64,000 bases of DNA from Roseibium sp. MMSF_3412. Its GTDB lineage: Bacteria > Pseudomonadota > Alphaproteobacteria > Rhizobiales > Stappiaceae. Positions within the stretch are counted from its first letter, which is position 1. Each line of letters opens with the position of its first letter. The notes under the pieces were generated by a model. That model saw nothing but the letters and a program-made list of their open reading frames with translations, did not search any database and was not told the origin of the DNA. Both the position numbers and the translations under genes were made by a program. This document shows positions 55,559 through 64,000 of this stretch, one piece after another. Location: NCBI RefSeq assembly GCF_030733265.1, contig NZ_JASHJI010000001.1, positions 62,001 to 126,000 of the forward strand. Direction: 5' to 3'.

Positions 55559-57169
55559 ATGTCCTTTTTGAAATCGTTTTTGCTGTTCCTTTTCCTGCTG
55601 GCCAGCCCCGCACTTGCACAATCGGATCCGGAAACGCTCCGTCCGCTGATCAACGAGCTGGCAAAGGGCAAATATGCCGAAACGGAGCAACAGATCGGCG
55701 ATCTGGCAGCGACAGGCGACCCGGCCGTTGCCCCCGCACTCGAAGCCCTTGGGGCCGGAGACCTCTATTTCCGCAAGTCGGACGGGCAGGTCTTCATCGC
55801 CGAAAAGGACGGGAAACAATTCAAACTGACCGATCCGCTGACGCTGGAAGCACAAGGTGAAGCCGGCAGGCGCGAAGTCAAGAAGATCAAGGTGAACAAC
55901 AAGCTGCGACGGGTGATCCGCTCTGCGCTCGGTTCCCTCACTCTTATGGCGCCAGACCCGAAGGTTCGCATCGCGGCCGCAGAGGCCGTCTTCAAGGCGC
56001 AGGATCCAGGAAGCATCGAGGCCCTGGATACCGCCATTGCCGCCGAAAAGGACGAAAACGTTCTGCGTGTCATGCAACAGGCGCGTGCCGCCGCGGTTCT
56101 AAACTCCGATCTCGAGGAATCAGAGCAGATTGCAGCCGTTGAAACACTTTCCGAGATGGGCAACCGCGAAGCGCTCTCGTTGCTGATCGGCGTCCGGTCG
56201 AGCACTCAAGGGGCGGTTCAGGTTGCCGCCGCAGCCGCCGTCACCAAAATCGAAAAGTCCATCGCCGCGTGGGATGCGGCACAAAACATCTGGTACGGCA
56301 TCTCGCTCGGCTCGGTGCTGCTGCTCGCCGCTATCGGGCTTGCCATCACCTTCGGCGTCATGGGTGTTATCAACATGGCCCACGGCGAAATGGTCATGAT
56401 TGGCGCCTACACCACGTTCGTGGTTCAGGATCTTATCAGAACATCGGCGCCCGGCCTGTTCGACTATTCGCTGTTCATCGCCCTCCCCCTCGCCTTTCTC
56501 ACCGCCGGCCTGATCGGCATCGCGATCGAGCGCGGGGTCATTCGCTGGCTTTACGGACGCCCGCTTGAAACCCTCCTGGCCACCTGGGGGATCTCGCTCA
56601 TCCTGCAGCAGGCCGTCCGCTCGATATTCGGACCGACGAACCGTGAGGTCGGCAACCCGGACTGGATGTCGGGGGCATTTGAACTCGGGCAGATGACCAT
56701 CACCTATAACCGCATGTGGATCGTCGTCTTTGCGCTGCTTGTCTTTGCCGGGCTGATGCTGGTTCTGAAGAAAACGCCTTTCGGGCTTTACACAAGAGCC
56801 GTCACACAGAACCGGCGGATGGCCGCCTCCATGGGCATCCGGACGCCCTGGATCGACGCGCTGACCTTCGGACTAGGTTCGGGCATTGCCGGCATTGCAG
56901 GTGTTGCCCTGTCACAGATCGACAATGTGTCGCCGAACCTCGGCCAGGGTTACATCATCGACAGCTTCATGGTCGTGGTGTTCGGCGGCGTCGGCAATCT
57001 CTGGGGTACGCTTGTGGGCGCAATGACACTCGGCGTGGTCAACAAGTTCCTGGAGCCATATGCCGGTGCGGTGCTCGGCAAGATCTTCGTTCTCGTCTTT
57101 ATCATCCTGTTCATCCAGAAGCGTCCGCGGGGGCTGTTCGCCCTCAAGGGCCGGGCAGTTGAGGCATGA
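55559..57169 (+). CDS. urtB: Urea ABC transporter permease UrtB
   Basis: 536 residues. A signal peptide and a 220-residue periplasmic, helical, HEAT-like region (23-240) precede the LivH-type permease core (245-535), the layout special to UrtB. Core motifs include GLAITFGVMGVINMAHGEMVMIGAY and VVVFGGVGNLWGT. It pairs with UrtC, whose ATG overlaps the urtB stop by 4 nt. Confidence 0.94.
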   Translation: MSFLKSFLLFLFLLASPALAQSDPETLRPLINELAKGKYAETEQQIGDLAATGDPAVAPALEALGAGDLYFRKSDGQVFIAEKDGKQFKLTDPLTLEAQGEAGRREVKKIKVNNKLRRVIRSALGSLTLMAPDPKVRIAAAEAVFKAQDPGSIEALDTAIAAEKDENVLRVMQQARAAAVLNSDLEESEQIAAVETLSEMGNREALSLLIGVRSSTQGAVQVAAAAAVTKIEKSIAAWDAAQNIWYGISLGSVLLLAAIGLAITFGVMGVINMAHGEMVMIGAYTTFVVQDLIRTSAPGLFDYSLFIALPLAFLTAGLIGIAIERGVIRWLYGRPLETLLATWGISLILQQAVRSIFGPTNREVGNPDWMSGAFELGQMTITYNRMWIVVFALLVFAGLMLVLKKTPFGLYTRAVTQNRRMAASMGIRTPWIDALTFGLGSGIAGIAGVALSQIDNVSPNLGQGYIIDSFMVVVFGGVGNLWGTLVGAMTLGVVNKFLEPYAGAVLGKIFVLVFIILFIQKRPRGLFALKGRAVEA

Positions 57170-58404
57170 TGTCGTCCTTTCTCTTCCGCGCCATGGATGC
57201 ACGGGCCGGTGTCTTTCTCGCCCTCATGGCGGCGGTGATTATCCTCGTGCCTGCCTGTAACCTGTTTGTGCCGGAAAGCTCGCCCTTTCACGTGCCGACC
57301 TACGCCGTCACCCTTATGGGCAAATACCTGACCTACGCGCTCCTCGCGCTGGCGGTCGATCTGGTCTGGGGTTATTGCGGCATTCTTTCCCTTGGTCATG
57401 CCGCATTCTTTGCACTCGGAGGCTATGCCATGGGCATGTACCTGATGCGGCAGATCGGAACCCGCGGCGTTTACGGCGACCCGATCCTGCCGGATTTCAT
57501 GGTGTTCCTGAACTGGCAGGAACTGCCCTGGTACTGGTACGGCTTCGACATGTTCTGGTTTGCAGCCCTCATGGTCCTGCTCGTGCCGGGCGTGCTCGCC
57601 TTCGTGTTCGGCTGGTTCGCCTTTCGCTCGCGCGTTACAGGCGTTTACCTATCCATCATCACCCAGGCGCTCACGTATGCCCTGCTGCTCGCCTTCTTCC
57701 GAAACGACATGGGCTTTGGCGGCAACAACGGCCTGACCGACTTCAAGGACGTTCTGGGCTTCGATATCCAGGCCGATACCACACGCGCCGGCCTCTTCGC
57801 GGCATCGGGAATTGCCCTTGTTATCTGCTTCCTGATCTGCCGCTCCATCACGCGCTCAAAGCTTGGAAAAGTCCTTGTCGCGGTGCGCGATGCGGAGAGC
57901 CGGACGCGTTTCCTCGGCTACCGCGTGGAACACTACAAGCTGTTCGTCTGGACACTGTCGGCCATGATGGCAGGGATCGCGGGCGCGCTCTACGTGCCCC
58001 AGGTCGGCATCATCAATCCGGGCGAATTCGCGCCAGCCAACTCGATCGAAGTCGTCATCTGGGTGGCCGTTGGCGGCCGGGGCACGCTCGTCGGTGCCGT
58101 GCTCGGTGCCGTCCTGGTGAACTTCGCCAAGACATGGTTCACAGCCGCGCTTCCGGACATCTGGCTGTTTGCCCTCGGCGGCCTGTTTGTGTTCGTAACC
58201 CTGTTCCTGCCGAAAGGGATTGTCGGCACCGTCAGCCAGGGCTGGACAGCCCTGCGTCAGCGCAAGATCTCCTCGGATTTCAGCGAAGGATCGGGCGACC
58301 CTCCATCACAGCCGCCGCAATCTCCCGGTGCGCAGGCAAACGTGGAAAAACCGGCTTCAGCAATCTCGCGCGCCGGGGCGGCGCACCCTCAACCTGCGGA
58401 GTAG
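57166..58404 (+). CDS. urtC: Urea ABC transporter permease UrtC
   Basis: 412 residues, LivM-type permease with about nine TM helices; LGHAAFFALGGYAMGMYLM and VAVRDAESRTRFLGYRVEHYK are the recognisable UrtC motifs. The last 45 residues are polar and Pro/Ala-rich and vary among relatives. Two ATG codons in tandem (57166, 57169) are possible starts; the first overlaps the urtB stop. Confidence 0.94.
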   Translation: MMSSFLFRAMDARAGVFLALMAAVIILVPACNLFVPESSPFHVPTYAVTLMGKYLTYALLALAVDLVWGYCGILSLGHAAFFALGGYAMGMYLMRQIGTRGVYGDPILPDFMVFLNWQELPWYWYGFDMFWFAALMVLLVPGVLAFVFGWFAFRSRVTGVYLSIITQALTYALLLAFFRNDMGFGGNNGLTDFKDVLGFDIQADTTRAGLFAASGIALVICFLICRSITRSKLGKVLVAVRDAESRTRFLGYRVEHYKLFVWTLSAMMAGIAGALYVPQVGIINPGEFAPANSIEVVIWVAVGGRGTLVGAVLGAVLVNFAKTWFTAALPDIWLFALGGLFVFVTLFLPKGIVGTVSQGWTALRQRKISSDFSEGSGDPPSQPPQSPGAQANVEKPASAISRAGAAHPQPAE

Positions 58405-58407
58405 AGC

Positions 58408-59154
58408 ATGACCCGGACCACAAGCCTGCTTTATCTTGACGGAGTGTCGGTGTCCTTCGACGGGTTCAAGGCCCTGAATGAACTGTCGCTCATGATCGCA
58501 CCGGGCGAAATGCGCGCGATCATCGGACCGAACGGAGCCGGCAAGACCACCATGATGGATGTGATCACCGGCAAGACCCGCCCGGACACCGGCGAAGTCT
58601 TCTTCAACGGGACGATCGATCTCACCGGCGAGGACGAGGCCTCGATTGCCGAACTCGGTGTCGGTCGGAAGTTCCAGAAGCCGACGGTCTTTGAAAGCCA
58701 CACGGTATGGGACAATCTGGAACTCGCGCTCAAGGCGCCAAGGGGTCCTTTCAACACCCTCTTCCACGTCATCACGGGCGGAGAGAAGAACCGGATCGAA
58801 GAATTGCTGGACCTGATCAGGCTGAACGAAAAACGGGCAGAGCTTGCCGCCAATCTCAGTCACGGTCAAAAGCAGTGGCTCGAGATCGGAATGCTGCTAG
58901 CGCAGGACCCGAAACTGTTGCTGGTCGATGAACCGGCGGCAGGAATGACCGATGCGGAGACGGCGGAGACCGCTGACCTCCTGAAGGACATTGCCAAGGA
59001 TCATTCGGTCGTTGTTGTCGAACACGACATGGATTTCGTGCGCTCTCTCGGGGTCAAGGTCACGGTCCTGCACGAGGGTTCGGTGCTTGCCGAAGGCTCG
59101 CTCGATCATGTTTCCGCCGACGAGCGGGTTGTTGAAGTCTACCTGGGACGCTGA
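58408..59154 (+). CDS. urtD: Urea ABC transporter ATP-binding protein UrtD
   Basis: 248 residues. Walker A GPNGAGKTTMMD, the UrtD-like signature LSHGQKQWLEIGMLL, Walker B LLLVDEPAAGMTD, His in VEHDMDF. It lies 3 nt after urtC. The QKQW variant of the signature loop is typical of this subfamily. Confidence 0.95.
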   Translation: MTRTTSLLYLDGVSVSFDGFKALNELSLMIAPGEMRAIIGPNGAGKTTMMDVITGKTRPDTGEVFFNGTIDLTGEDEASIAELGVGRKFQKPTVFESHTVWDNLELALKAPRGPFNTLFHVITGGEKNRIEELLDLIRLNEKRAELAANLSHGQKQWLEIGMLLAQDPKLLLVDEPAAGMTDAETAETADLLKDIAKDHSVVVVEHDMDFVRSLGVKVTVLHEGSVLAEGSLDHVSADERVVEVYLGR

Positions 59155-59157
59155 TCC

Positions 59158-59853
59158 ATGCTGAACGTTGATCAAATCGACCTCTATTATGGCGCGGCGC
59201 AAGCGCTGAAAGGCGTTTCGCTGTCGGCGGAAACCGGAAAAGTGACTTGCCTGATGGGCCGTAACGGCGTCGGGAAAACATCGACATTGCGGGCAATCGC
59301 AGGTCAGCAGGGGATTGCCGCCGGCAAGATCATGTGGGACGGGCAGGACATTTCCAGCCTGCCGGCCCATGCGCGTGCCCGCGCCGGAATTGCGCTGGTG
59401 CCGCAAGGTCGCGAAGTGTTCCCGCTGCTTTCGGTGAAGGAAAACCTGGAGACCGGTTTTGCCCCGGTAAAACGCAAGGACAGATACATTCCAGACACGA
59501 TTTTCGAGTTGTTTCCCGTCCTCAAGGACATGCTGAACCGGCGCGGAGGCGATCTTTCCGGCGGCCAGCAGCAGCAGCTTGCCATCGCACGCGCCCTGGT
59601 CACACGGCCGAAGCTGCTTGTTCTCGACGAACCCACGGAAGGCATTCAACCCTCAATCATCAAGGATATCGGTCGCGCCATTGCCTGGCTCAGGGATCAG
59701 GGAACAATGGCGATCGTGCTTGTCGAGCAGTATTTCGAATTCGCCCGTGATCTTGCCGATACCTATGCTGTCATGGATCGCGGTGAAGTTGTGCTTGCCG
59801 GGTCCGGCAAAGATCTCTCCGAAACCGAGGTGCGGCGTTACCTGACCGTCTAG
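59158..59853 (+). CDS. urtE: Urea ABC transporter ATP-binding protein UrtE
   Basis: 231 residues. Walker A GRNGVGKTST, signature LSGGQQQQLAIARAL, Walker B LLVLDEPTEGIQPS, and the UrtE-like ending with VEQYFEFARDLADTYAVMDRG. It lies 3 nt after urtD and closes the operon; no clear terminator was found in the 176-nt gap before the next gene. Confidence 0.95.
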   Translation: MLNVDQIDLYYGAAQALKGVSLSAETGKVTCLMGRNGVGKTSTLRAIAGQQGIAAGKIMWDGQDISSLPAHARARAGIALVPQGREVFPLLSVKENLETGFAPVKRKDRYIPDTIFELFPVLKDMLNRRGGDLSGGQQQQLAIARALVTRPKLLVLDEPTEGIQPSIIKDIGRAIAWLRDQGTMAIVLVEQYFEFARDLADTYAVMDRGEVVLAGSGKDLSETEVRRYLTV

Positions 59854-60029
59854 CCGCCCGCAAGTCCGCTTAAAAAATTGGCACGCGCGCTCATCATTTG
59901 CGACCCCTTGTGGGTAGAAATCACGCTCGCAGTCATGTTAGAGGCTGTGCAGCTTCCACGCTGCTGCGAGGGCCTATGCACCCGCGGTTGAATTGACTCG
60001 GACTTTAAATTTGGAACTGGAAATTTGCT

Positions 60030-61337
60030 ATGCGCGTTGCGATGATTGGGACCGGTTATGTCGGCCTCGTTTCCGGCACTTGTTTTGCTGATTTTGGTCA
60101 TGTGGTCACCTGTATCGACAAGGACGCGACCAAAATTGATGCCCTTAATTCCGGGCAAATTCCGATCTACGAACCGGGTCTGCAGGACCTCGTTGCAAAG
60201 AACGTAGCGGAAGAACGGCTCTATTTCACCACCGATCCGACCGAAGCCATCCGCTCTGCGGATGCCGTGTTTATCGCCGTGGGCACACCAACCAGGCGCG
60301 GTGACGGGCATGCCGACCTTTCCTACGTTTATGCAGCAGCGGAAGAGATCGCCCGATTGATCGAAGGCTTCACGGTTATTGTCACCAAATCGACGGTTCC
60401 GGTCGGAACCGGCGATGAAGTGGAAGACATCATCCGCAAGACCAACCCCGACGCCAAATTCGCCGTTGTTTCCAATCCGGAATTTTTGCGCGAAGGCGCT
60501 GCCATCAACGACTTCAAGCGGCCGGACCGGGTTGTCGTGGGAACCGATAGCGAGGAAGCGGCAGACGTCATGCGCGAACTCTACCGCCCGCTTTACCTCA
60601 ACGAAACACCGATCATCGTTACCAAGCGGCGCACGTCGGAACTTATCAAATACGCGGCGAATGCGTTCCTGGCCGTCAAGATCACCTTTATCAACGAGAT
60701 CGCGGACCTTTGCGAAAGCGTCGGGGCGAATGTCCAGGAGGTTTCCCGCGGTATCGGTCTCGACAACCGGATCGGTTCAAAATTCCTGCATGCCGGGCCA
60801 GGCTACGGCGGCTCTTGTTTTCCCAAAGACACACTGGCGCTTTCCAAGATTGCAGCCGACGCCAAGTCCGACCTGAAGATTGTCGATGCCGTGATCGACG
60901 TCAATGCGGAACGCAAGAAGAAGATGGCGGACAAGGTCATCGACTTCCTTGGTGGAGACGTCAACGGAAAAACGATTGCGCTTCTCGGTCTTGCCTTCAA
61001 GCCGAACACGGACGACATGCGCGAGGCTCCGAGCCTCGACATCGTGAAGAAGCTGCAATCTGCCGGTGCCACGATCCGGGCCTATGACCCGGCAAGCATG
61101 GACGAAGCCAGTCACCTCATGTCCGACGTCATGTTCTGCGACGGCCCCTACCACGCGCTGGAGAATGCGGACGTCGTGGTGATCGTGACGGAGTGGGACC
61201 AGTTCCGGGCGCTTGACCTTGATCGCGTGAAGACGCTGGTAAAGGCGCCGAAGGTGGTCGATCTCAGAAACATCTACACGCCCGACTACATGCAAGCGCG
61301 CGGCTTTGAGTACACCAGCGTCGGCCGCAGCTACTGA
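60030..61337 (+). CDS. ugd: UDP-glucose 6-dehydrogenase
   Basis: 435 residues, full length. NAD-binding GTGYVG at 7-12, VGTPTRRGDG, STVPVGTGD, and the catalytic Cys263 in YGGSCFPKDT with Lys and Asp in place. It oxidises UDP-glucose to UDP-glucuronate, a precursor for acidic polysaccharides. GDP-mannose 6-dehydrogenase (AlgD) is a close relative; the IGTGYVGLVSG and C-terminal GLAFKPNTDDMREAPS forms fit Ugd better. Single gene with its own leader; a strong hairpin follows it. Confidence 0.92.
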   Translation: MRVAMIGTGYVGLVSGTCFADFGHVVTCIDKDATKIDALNSGQIPIYEPGLQDLVAKNVAEERLYFTTDPTEAIRSADAVFIAVGTPTRRGDGHADLSYVYAAAEEIARLIEGFTVIVTKSTVPVGTGDEVEDIIRKTNPDAKFAVVSNPEFLREGAAINDFKRPDRVVVGTDSEEAADVMRELYRPLYLNETPIIVTKRRTSELIKYAANAFLAVKITFINEIADLCESVGANVQEVSRGIGLDNRIGSKFLHAGPGYGGSCFPKDTLALSKIAADAKSDLKIVDAVIDVNAERKKKMADKVIDFLGGDVNGKTIALLGLAFKPNTDDMREAPSLDIVKKLQSAGATIRAYDPASMDEASHLMSDVMFCDGPYHALENADVVVIVTEWDQFRALDLDRVKTLVKAPKVVDLRNIYTPDYMQARGFEYTSVGRSY

Positions 61338-61375
61338 CGCTGTGGGCGCATCCGCGCACGCACGGCACCTATTGT

Positions 61376-61399
61376 TGCCGGCCGCTTCAAGGGCCGGCA
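61376..61399 (+). terminator. Hairpin downstream of ugd
   Basis: TGCCGGCC and GGCCGGCA pair as a perfect 8-bp stem around an 8-nt loop, 39 nt past the ugd stop. No T-run follows, so termination may be Rho-assisted or the element may only stabilise the transcript. Confidence 0.45.
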
Positions 61400-61572
61400 G
61401 CACACACGCAGTATTTACAGGAAATCAGGTCACGTCTTGCGTGATGCTGTTGCGGCATGCCGGGCGAGCTGTTATCAGCATGCTGCAAATTTAAATTTTA
61501 AGCATTTCGTTGGGCTTGTGTTAACGAAGAGCGGCAGCGTCACCTTCTTGACCTGAAGACGTTCCGCAGGAA

Positions 61573-62340
61573 TTGCATTTTGTAGTGTGGAGCTTGCAAG
61601 GCTTGGGAAAAAATTCACTCAGATATGACCGGCGCGCAAGTTTACAGCAATCTCTAACCAGCCCTGAATCCAAGATCGAAGGTCCAACTTTCGATCAGGA
61701 CAACGAACCGTTGCCATCAGCACCGGTTCCCAGACCCGGTTATGGGAAACTGAAGAGAACTCTCGATATCTTCGGCGCAGGCATTGGCCTGATCCTGCTG
61801 TTGCCGCTGATGCTGGCCATTTCGGTTGCCATCAAGGCCACAAGCCGGGGACCCGTGATTTTCCGCCAGGAAAGGCACGGCCTGAACGGTGATGTGTTCA
61901 CAATATTCAAGTTCAGATCCATGTACACACATCTGGGCGACGGAACCGGTGTCTGTCAGACAGTGTGCGGCGACCCTCGCATCACGCGCGTCGGCTCGTT
62001 TTTGCGCAAGAGCAACTTTGATGAATTGCCACAGCTGCTGAATGTGCTGAAGGGTGACATGTCGCTGGTCGGTCCGCGCCCTCATGTCCCGGGCATGCTG
62101 GCGGCCGGCATGGCCTATGAAGACTTCGATGCAAGATACATGAGCCGGCACCAGGTTCGTCCCGGCATTACCGGGCTTGCACAGGTAAGCGGCTGCCGCG
62201 GTGAGACGACAAACCCCGTCTCTGCGCGCAAACGTCTCGAATATGACCTGGAATACCTGGAAAAGCAGTCCCTGGCTCTCGATCTCAAGATCATCGCACA
62301 GACGGTTTCCCGCGAGTTCTTTCATGGCAACGGGTACTGA
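61573..62340 (+). CDS. Undecaprenyl-phosphate sugar-1-phosphate transferase (ExoY/WcaJ C-terminal type)
   Basis: Up to 255 residues. One TM helix (71-95) precedes the bacterial sugar transferase domain: [26 protein letters not shown] and the late [11 protein letters not shown]. These proteins start repeat-unit assembly by moving a sugar phosphate onto undecaprenyl phosphate. It lacks the four N-terminal TM helices of WcaJ-type enzymes, as in ExoY. The start is uncertain: TTG 61573, GTG 61585 and TTG 61603 are all in frame and none has an ideal RBS. The first 55 residues are not conserved-looking. Confidence 0.85.
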   Translation: MHFVVWSLQGLGKNSLRYDRRASLQQSLTSPESKIEGPTFDQDNEPLPSAPVPRPGYGKLKRTLDIFGAGIGLILLLPLMLAISVAIKATSRGPVIFRQERHGLNGDVFTIFKFRSMYTHLGDGTGVCQTVCGDPRITRVGSFLRKSNFDELPQLLNVLKGDMSLVGPRPHVPGMLAAGMAYEDFDARYMSRHQVRPGITGLAQVSGCRGETTNPVSARKRLEYDLEYLEKQSLALDLKIIAQTVSREFFHGNGY

Positions 62341-62356
62341 CCTGTCCTGAAGACGC

Positions 62357-62800
62357 TTACGCGTTGTCAAGCAGTGTCGCAGCGCGCCGCAGTGCGAGCA
62401 GATATCCCTCGACGCCACACCCGGCAATCACCGCGTCCGCGCGTTGCGAGACGTAGGAGAAATGCCGGAAAGCCTCCCTCTTGTGAATATTGGACACATG
62501 CACTTCCAGAACGGGAAACTGGCAGGCGCTCAACGCGTCCAGTATTCCGATCGAGGTGTGGGAGTAGGCCGCCGGATTGATGATGATCGCCTGAGCCGCT
62601 TCCCTGGCCTCCTGCACCCAGTCGATCAGATCGTGCTCGGCATTGCTCTGGCGGAAGATGATCTCGAGCCCGAGTTCGGCGGCGAGTGCCGCACACATTT
62701 CGTTCACGTCATCCAGCGTTTGGTGACCGTAGATCTCCGGTTCCCTCTTCCCGAGCAGGTTGAGATTCGGTCCGTTCAGGATGTAGACGACTTTAGACAT
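62357..62800 (-). CDS. aroQ: 3-dehydroquinate dehydratase, type II
   Basis: 147 residues, standard length. [17 protein letters not shown] with catalytic Tyr24, the NPAAYSHTS substrate loop, and [15 protein letters not shown] with His and Arg of the active site. It dehydrates 3-dehydroquinate in the shikimate pathway (or in quinate breakdown). Convergent with the sugar transferase gene, stop codons 16 nt apart. No other aro or acc gene is nearby. Confidence 0.95.
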   Translation of the reverse strand: MSKVVYILNGPNLNLLGKREPEIYGHQTLDDVNEMCAALAAELGLEIIFRQSNAEHDLIDWVQEAREAAQAIIINPAAYSHTSIGILDALSACQFPVLEVHVSNIHKREAFRHFSYVSQRADAVIAGCGVEGYLLALRRAATLLDNA

Positions 62801-62998
62801 TTGGGTCCCTTGGTATCATTTCCGTAAGATGTGCTCATTTTGCACATTTTTCCAGCAAATCCGGGCTCTTCTCCCCACTGGGCTGTGGACGATTTCCGCG
62901 TTCAAACAACCCAAAAGATGAACTCTTGCAACGGTTGTATTTACGTACTATTAACCATGAATATTCATCGTGGCAGAAACACAATCCAACGGAAAACC

Positions 62999-63220
62999 AT
63001 GATAAAGCTGCGTGAAAGACTGGATACCCTGGAAGCGCTCATGGAAGCGATCGACGGCTACCAGCACCTTCCGATCGATACACTGTCGCAATTCCTGCTC
63101 GACAACTACACGGTTGATCTGGACGTTCTGGCTCAATTCGCAAGTGCTCTTGAGGTCGGAGCGAGTGAGGCTGCAAAAGCCGCCGAAGGTTCATCCGCCG
63201 CTGCACAGTCGGCTGCCTGA
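62999..63220 (+). CDS. Small hypothetical protein
   Basis: 73 residues, acidic, no recognised family. N-terminal helix (LRERLDTLEALMEAIDGY) and a second helix near 40-50, ending in an Ala/Ser-rich tail. ATG 62999 with GGA upstream is preferred; an in-frame ATG at 62957 lacks an RBS. The stop codon is part of a terminator hairpin, which supports a real transcript end. Confidence 0.5.
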   Translation: MIKLRERLDTLEALMEAIDGYQHLPIDTLSQFLLDNYTVDLDVLAQFASALEVGASEAAKAAEGSSAAAQSAA

Positions 63221-63231
63221 AAACAGGCAGC
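63212..63231. terminator. Bidirectional hairpin between convergent genes
   Basis: GCTGCCTG-AAAA-CAGGCAGC is a perfect 8-bp stem. It overlaps the stop codon of the small gene (63218-63220) and lies 8 nt before the stop of the convergent response regulator. T-rich tracts are short. Confidence 0.6.
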
Positions 63232-63239
63232 TTCCGGAT

Positions 63240-63776
63240 CTATCCGATTGCCGTAACGTTTTCTTCCGGCCCGTCCGCCGCCTGACCCGGCGGCTGGCCC
63301 GGAGGGCCTCCCTGCCAGATCTTCTGCCTGTTTCTGATCTCTCTTGGCGCCGGTCCGAAATAGGTCGCGGTCTTGATGAAATCGCGCGGGTGCAGGATCA
63401 CACTTGAAACACGCTGATAGAGAGACTTCGCCGAGATGGGTTTCGACAGCAATTCGTGCACGCCCAACCGGCGCGCCTCGACGATCCGGCTGCGCTCGGT
63501 ATGCGCGGTCACCATGATGATCGGGATATAGGCAAAGGGGTTGTTCGGACTGCGGATCATGCGCACCATATCCGCACCGTCCAGGATGGGCATGACCCAA
63601 TCCAGGATCAGAATGTCCGGGTTGGCGCGGTCCATCGCTTCAAGACCGGATGCACCGTCTTCGGCTTCCACAATGCGGCGCGCGCCGAAGCCCTGCAGCA
63701 TCGTCCGCAGGATCGTACGCATGTAAGCACTGTCTTCGACCAGCAAAAACGTCAAAGAGGCAAGATCGAGACTCAC
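63240..63776 (-). CDS. Single-domain response regulator with Pro/Gly-rich tail
   Basis: 178 residues. Receiver domain with Glu14-Asp15, phospho-acceptor Asp59 (LILDWVMP), Thr in VTAHT and Lys in LSKPISAK. The last 35 residues (QGGPPGQPPGQ and beyond) are Pro/Gly/Gln-rich and carry no known output domain. CheY-like or a signalling adaptor. GTG 63776 after GGAGGG is preferred over TTG one codon earlier. The 224 nt from 63777 to the window end hold no gene I can support. Confidence 0.9.
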   Translation of the reverse strand: MSLDLASLTFLLVEDSAYMRTILRTMLQGFGARRIVEAEDGASGLEAMDRANPDILILDWVMPILDGADMVRMIRSPNNPFAYIPIIMVTAHTERSRIVEARRLGVHELLSKPISAKSLYQRVSSVILHPRDFIKTATYFGPAPREIRNRQKIWQGGPPGQPPGQAADGPEENVTAIG

Positions 63777-64000
63777 CAAACCCTCCTAGTGTCAACTCGT
63801 CTTGACATGAAATTCTGAAGATTGGGTTAGCCGTGAGACGCTTCCAGGTGCTTCGTGTGCCGGTGCTGCACAAAAGTATCCGATGCGCATTTGTAAAGAT
63901 GACCGCGAAGACTGCAGCTCTCAGGTTCACAGCTTGGTAATGTTGCTCGCAGTTAACACTTTTACGTGCAGCGGATTAACGTGCCTTTCAGAGCTGTCGA

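Overview
The window looks like chromosomal DNA of a GC-rich marine-type alphaproteobacterium. A Roseibium/Labrenzia-like member of the Hyphomicrobiales is my best guess, from gene content and style (SitABCD with Mur-type boxes, UrtABCDE, many overlapping operons, multidomain sensor kinases). No rRNA, tRNA, CRISPR array, phage or transposase gene was seen. About 60% of the sequence is transcribed leftward, in a few long operons.

Region 1 (1-3.8 kb): a hybrid histidine kinase with a periplasmic CxxCH (haem-type) sensor domain, three PAS domains, REC and HPt, followed by a response regulator cut by the left edge. Region 2 (3.9-15.7 kb): an alginate-like exopolysaccharide locus. It encodes an Alg8-type glycosyltransferase, an Alg44-type PilZ/HlyD protein, an SGNH acetylation partner, a tiny membrane protein, a Sel1-repeat protein, an AlgI-type MBOAT acyltransferase and a secreted alpha/alpha-toroid-like protein. 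A large RTX/DUF4114 calcium-binding protein lies upstream.

Region 3 (16-37 kb): a 19-gene, 21-kb leftward operon with almost no intergenic space. It combines LivHMG-type ABC transport, an ABC ATPase fused to a Tm-1/UPF0261 domain, a PEP-hydrolase-like TIM barrel, a giant flotillin with an 11-residue-periodic stalk, two SRPBCC paralogues and a SnoaL-like protein. It continues with a three-part molybdenum hydroxylase whose large subunit is split in two, its MoxR/VWA maturation pair, and four catabolic enzymes: an amidohydrolase, an MBL hydrolase, an SMP-30/isochorismatase fusion and an SDR. An AraC regulator, an aldehyde dehydrogenase, an unusual Fe-ADH-family protein and the ABC binding protein follow at 37-42 kb. 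Together they look like uptake, membrane-associated hydroxylation and downstream breakdown of an unknown organic compound. This is the strongest candidate for an undescribed system here.

Region 4 (42-49 kb): a chemoreceptor with three tandem CHASE3-like sensor modules, then a SitABCD manganese ABC transporter behind two palindromic Mur/Fur-type operators. Region 5 (49.5-59.9 kb): a LuxR-type response regulator and a very large sensor kinase with an N-terminal NCS1-transporter-like domain, divergent from urtABCDE (urea ABC transporter). A perfect 16-bp palindrome lies between them. Region 6 (60-64 kb): UDP-glucose 6-dehydrogenase, a short bacterial sugar transferase, aroQ, a small hypothetical protein and a single-domain response regulator.
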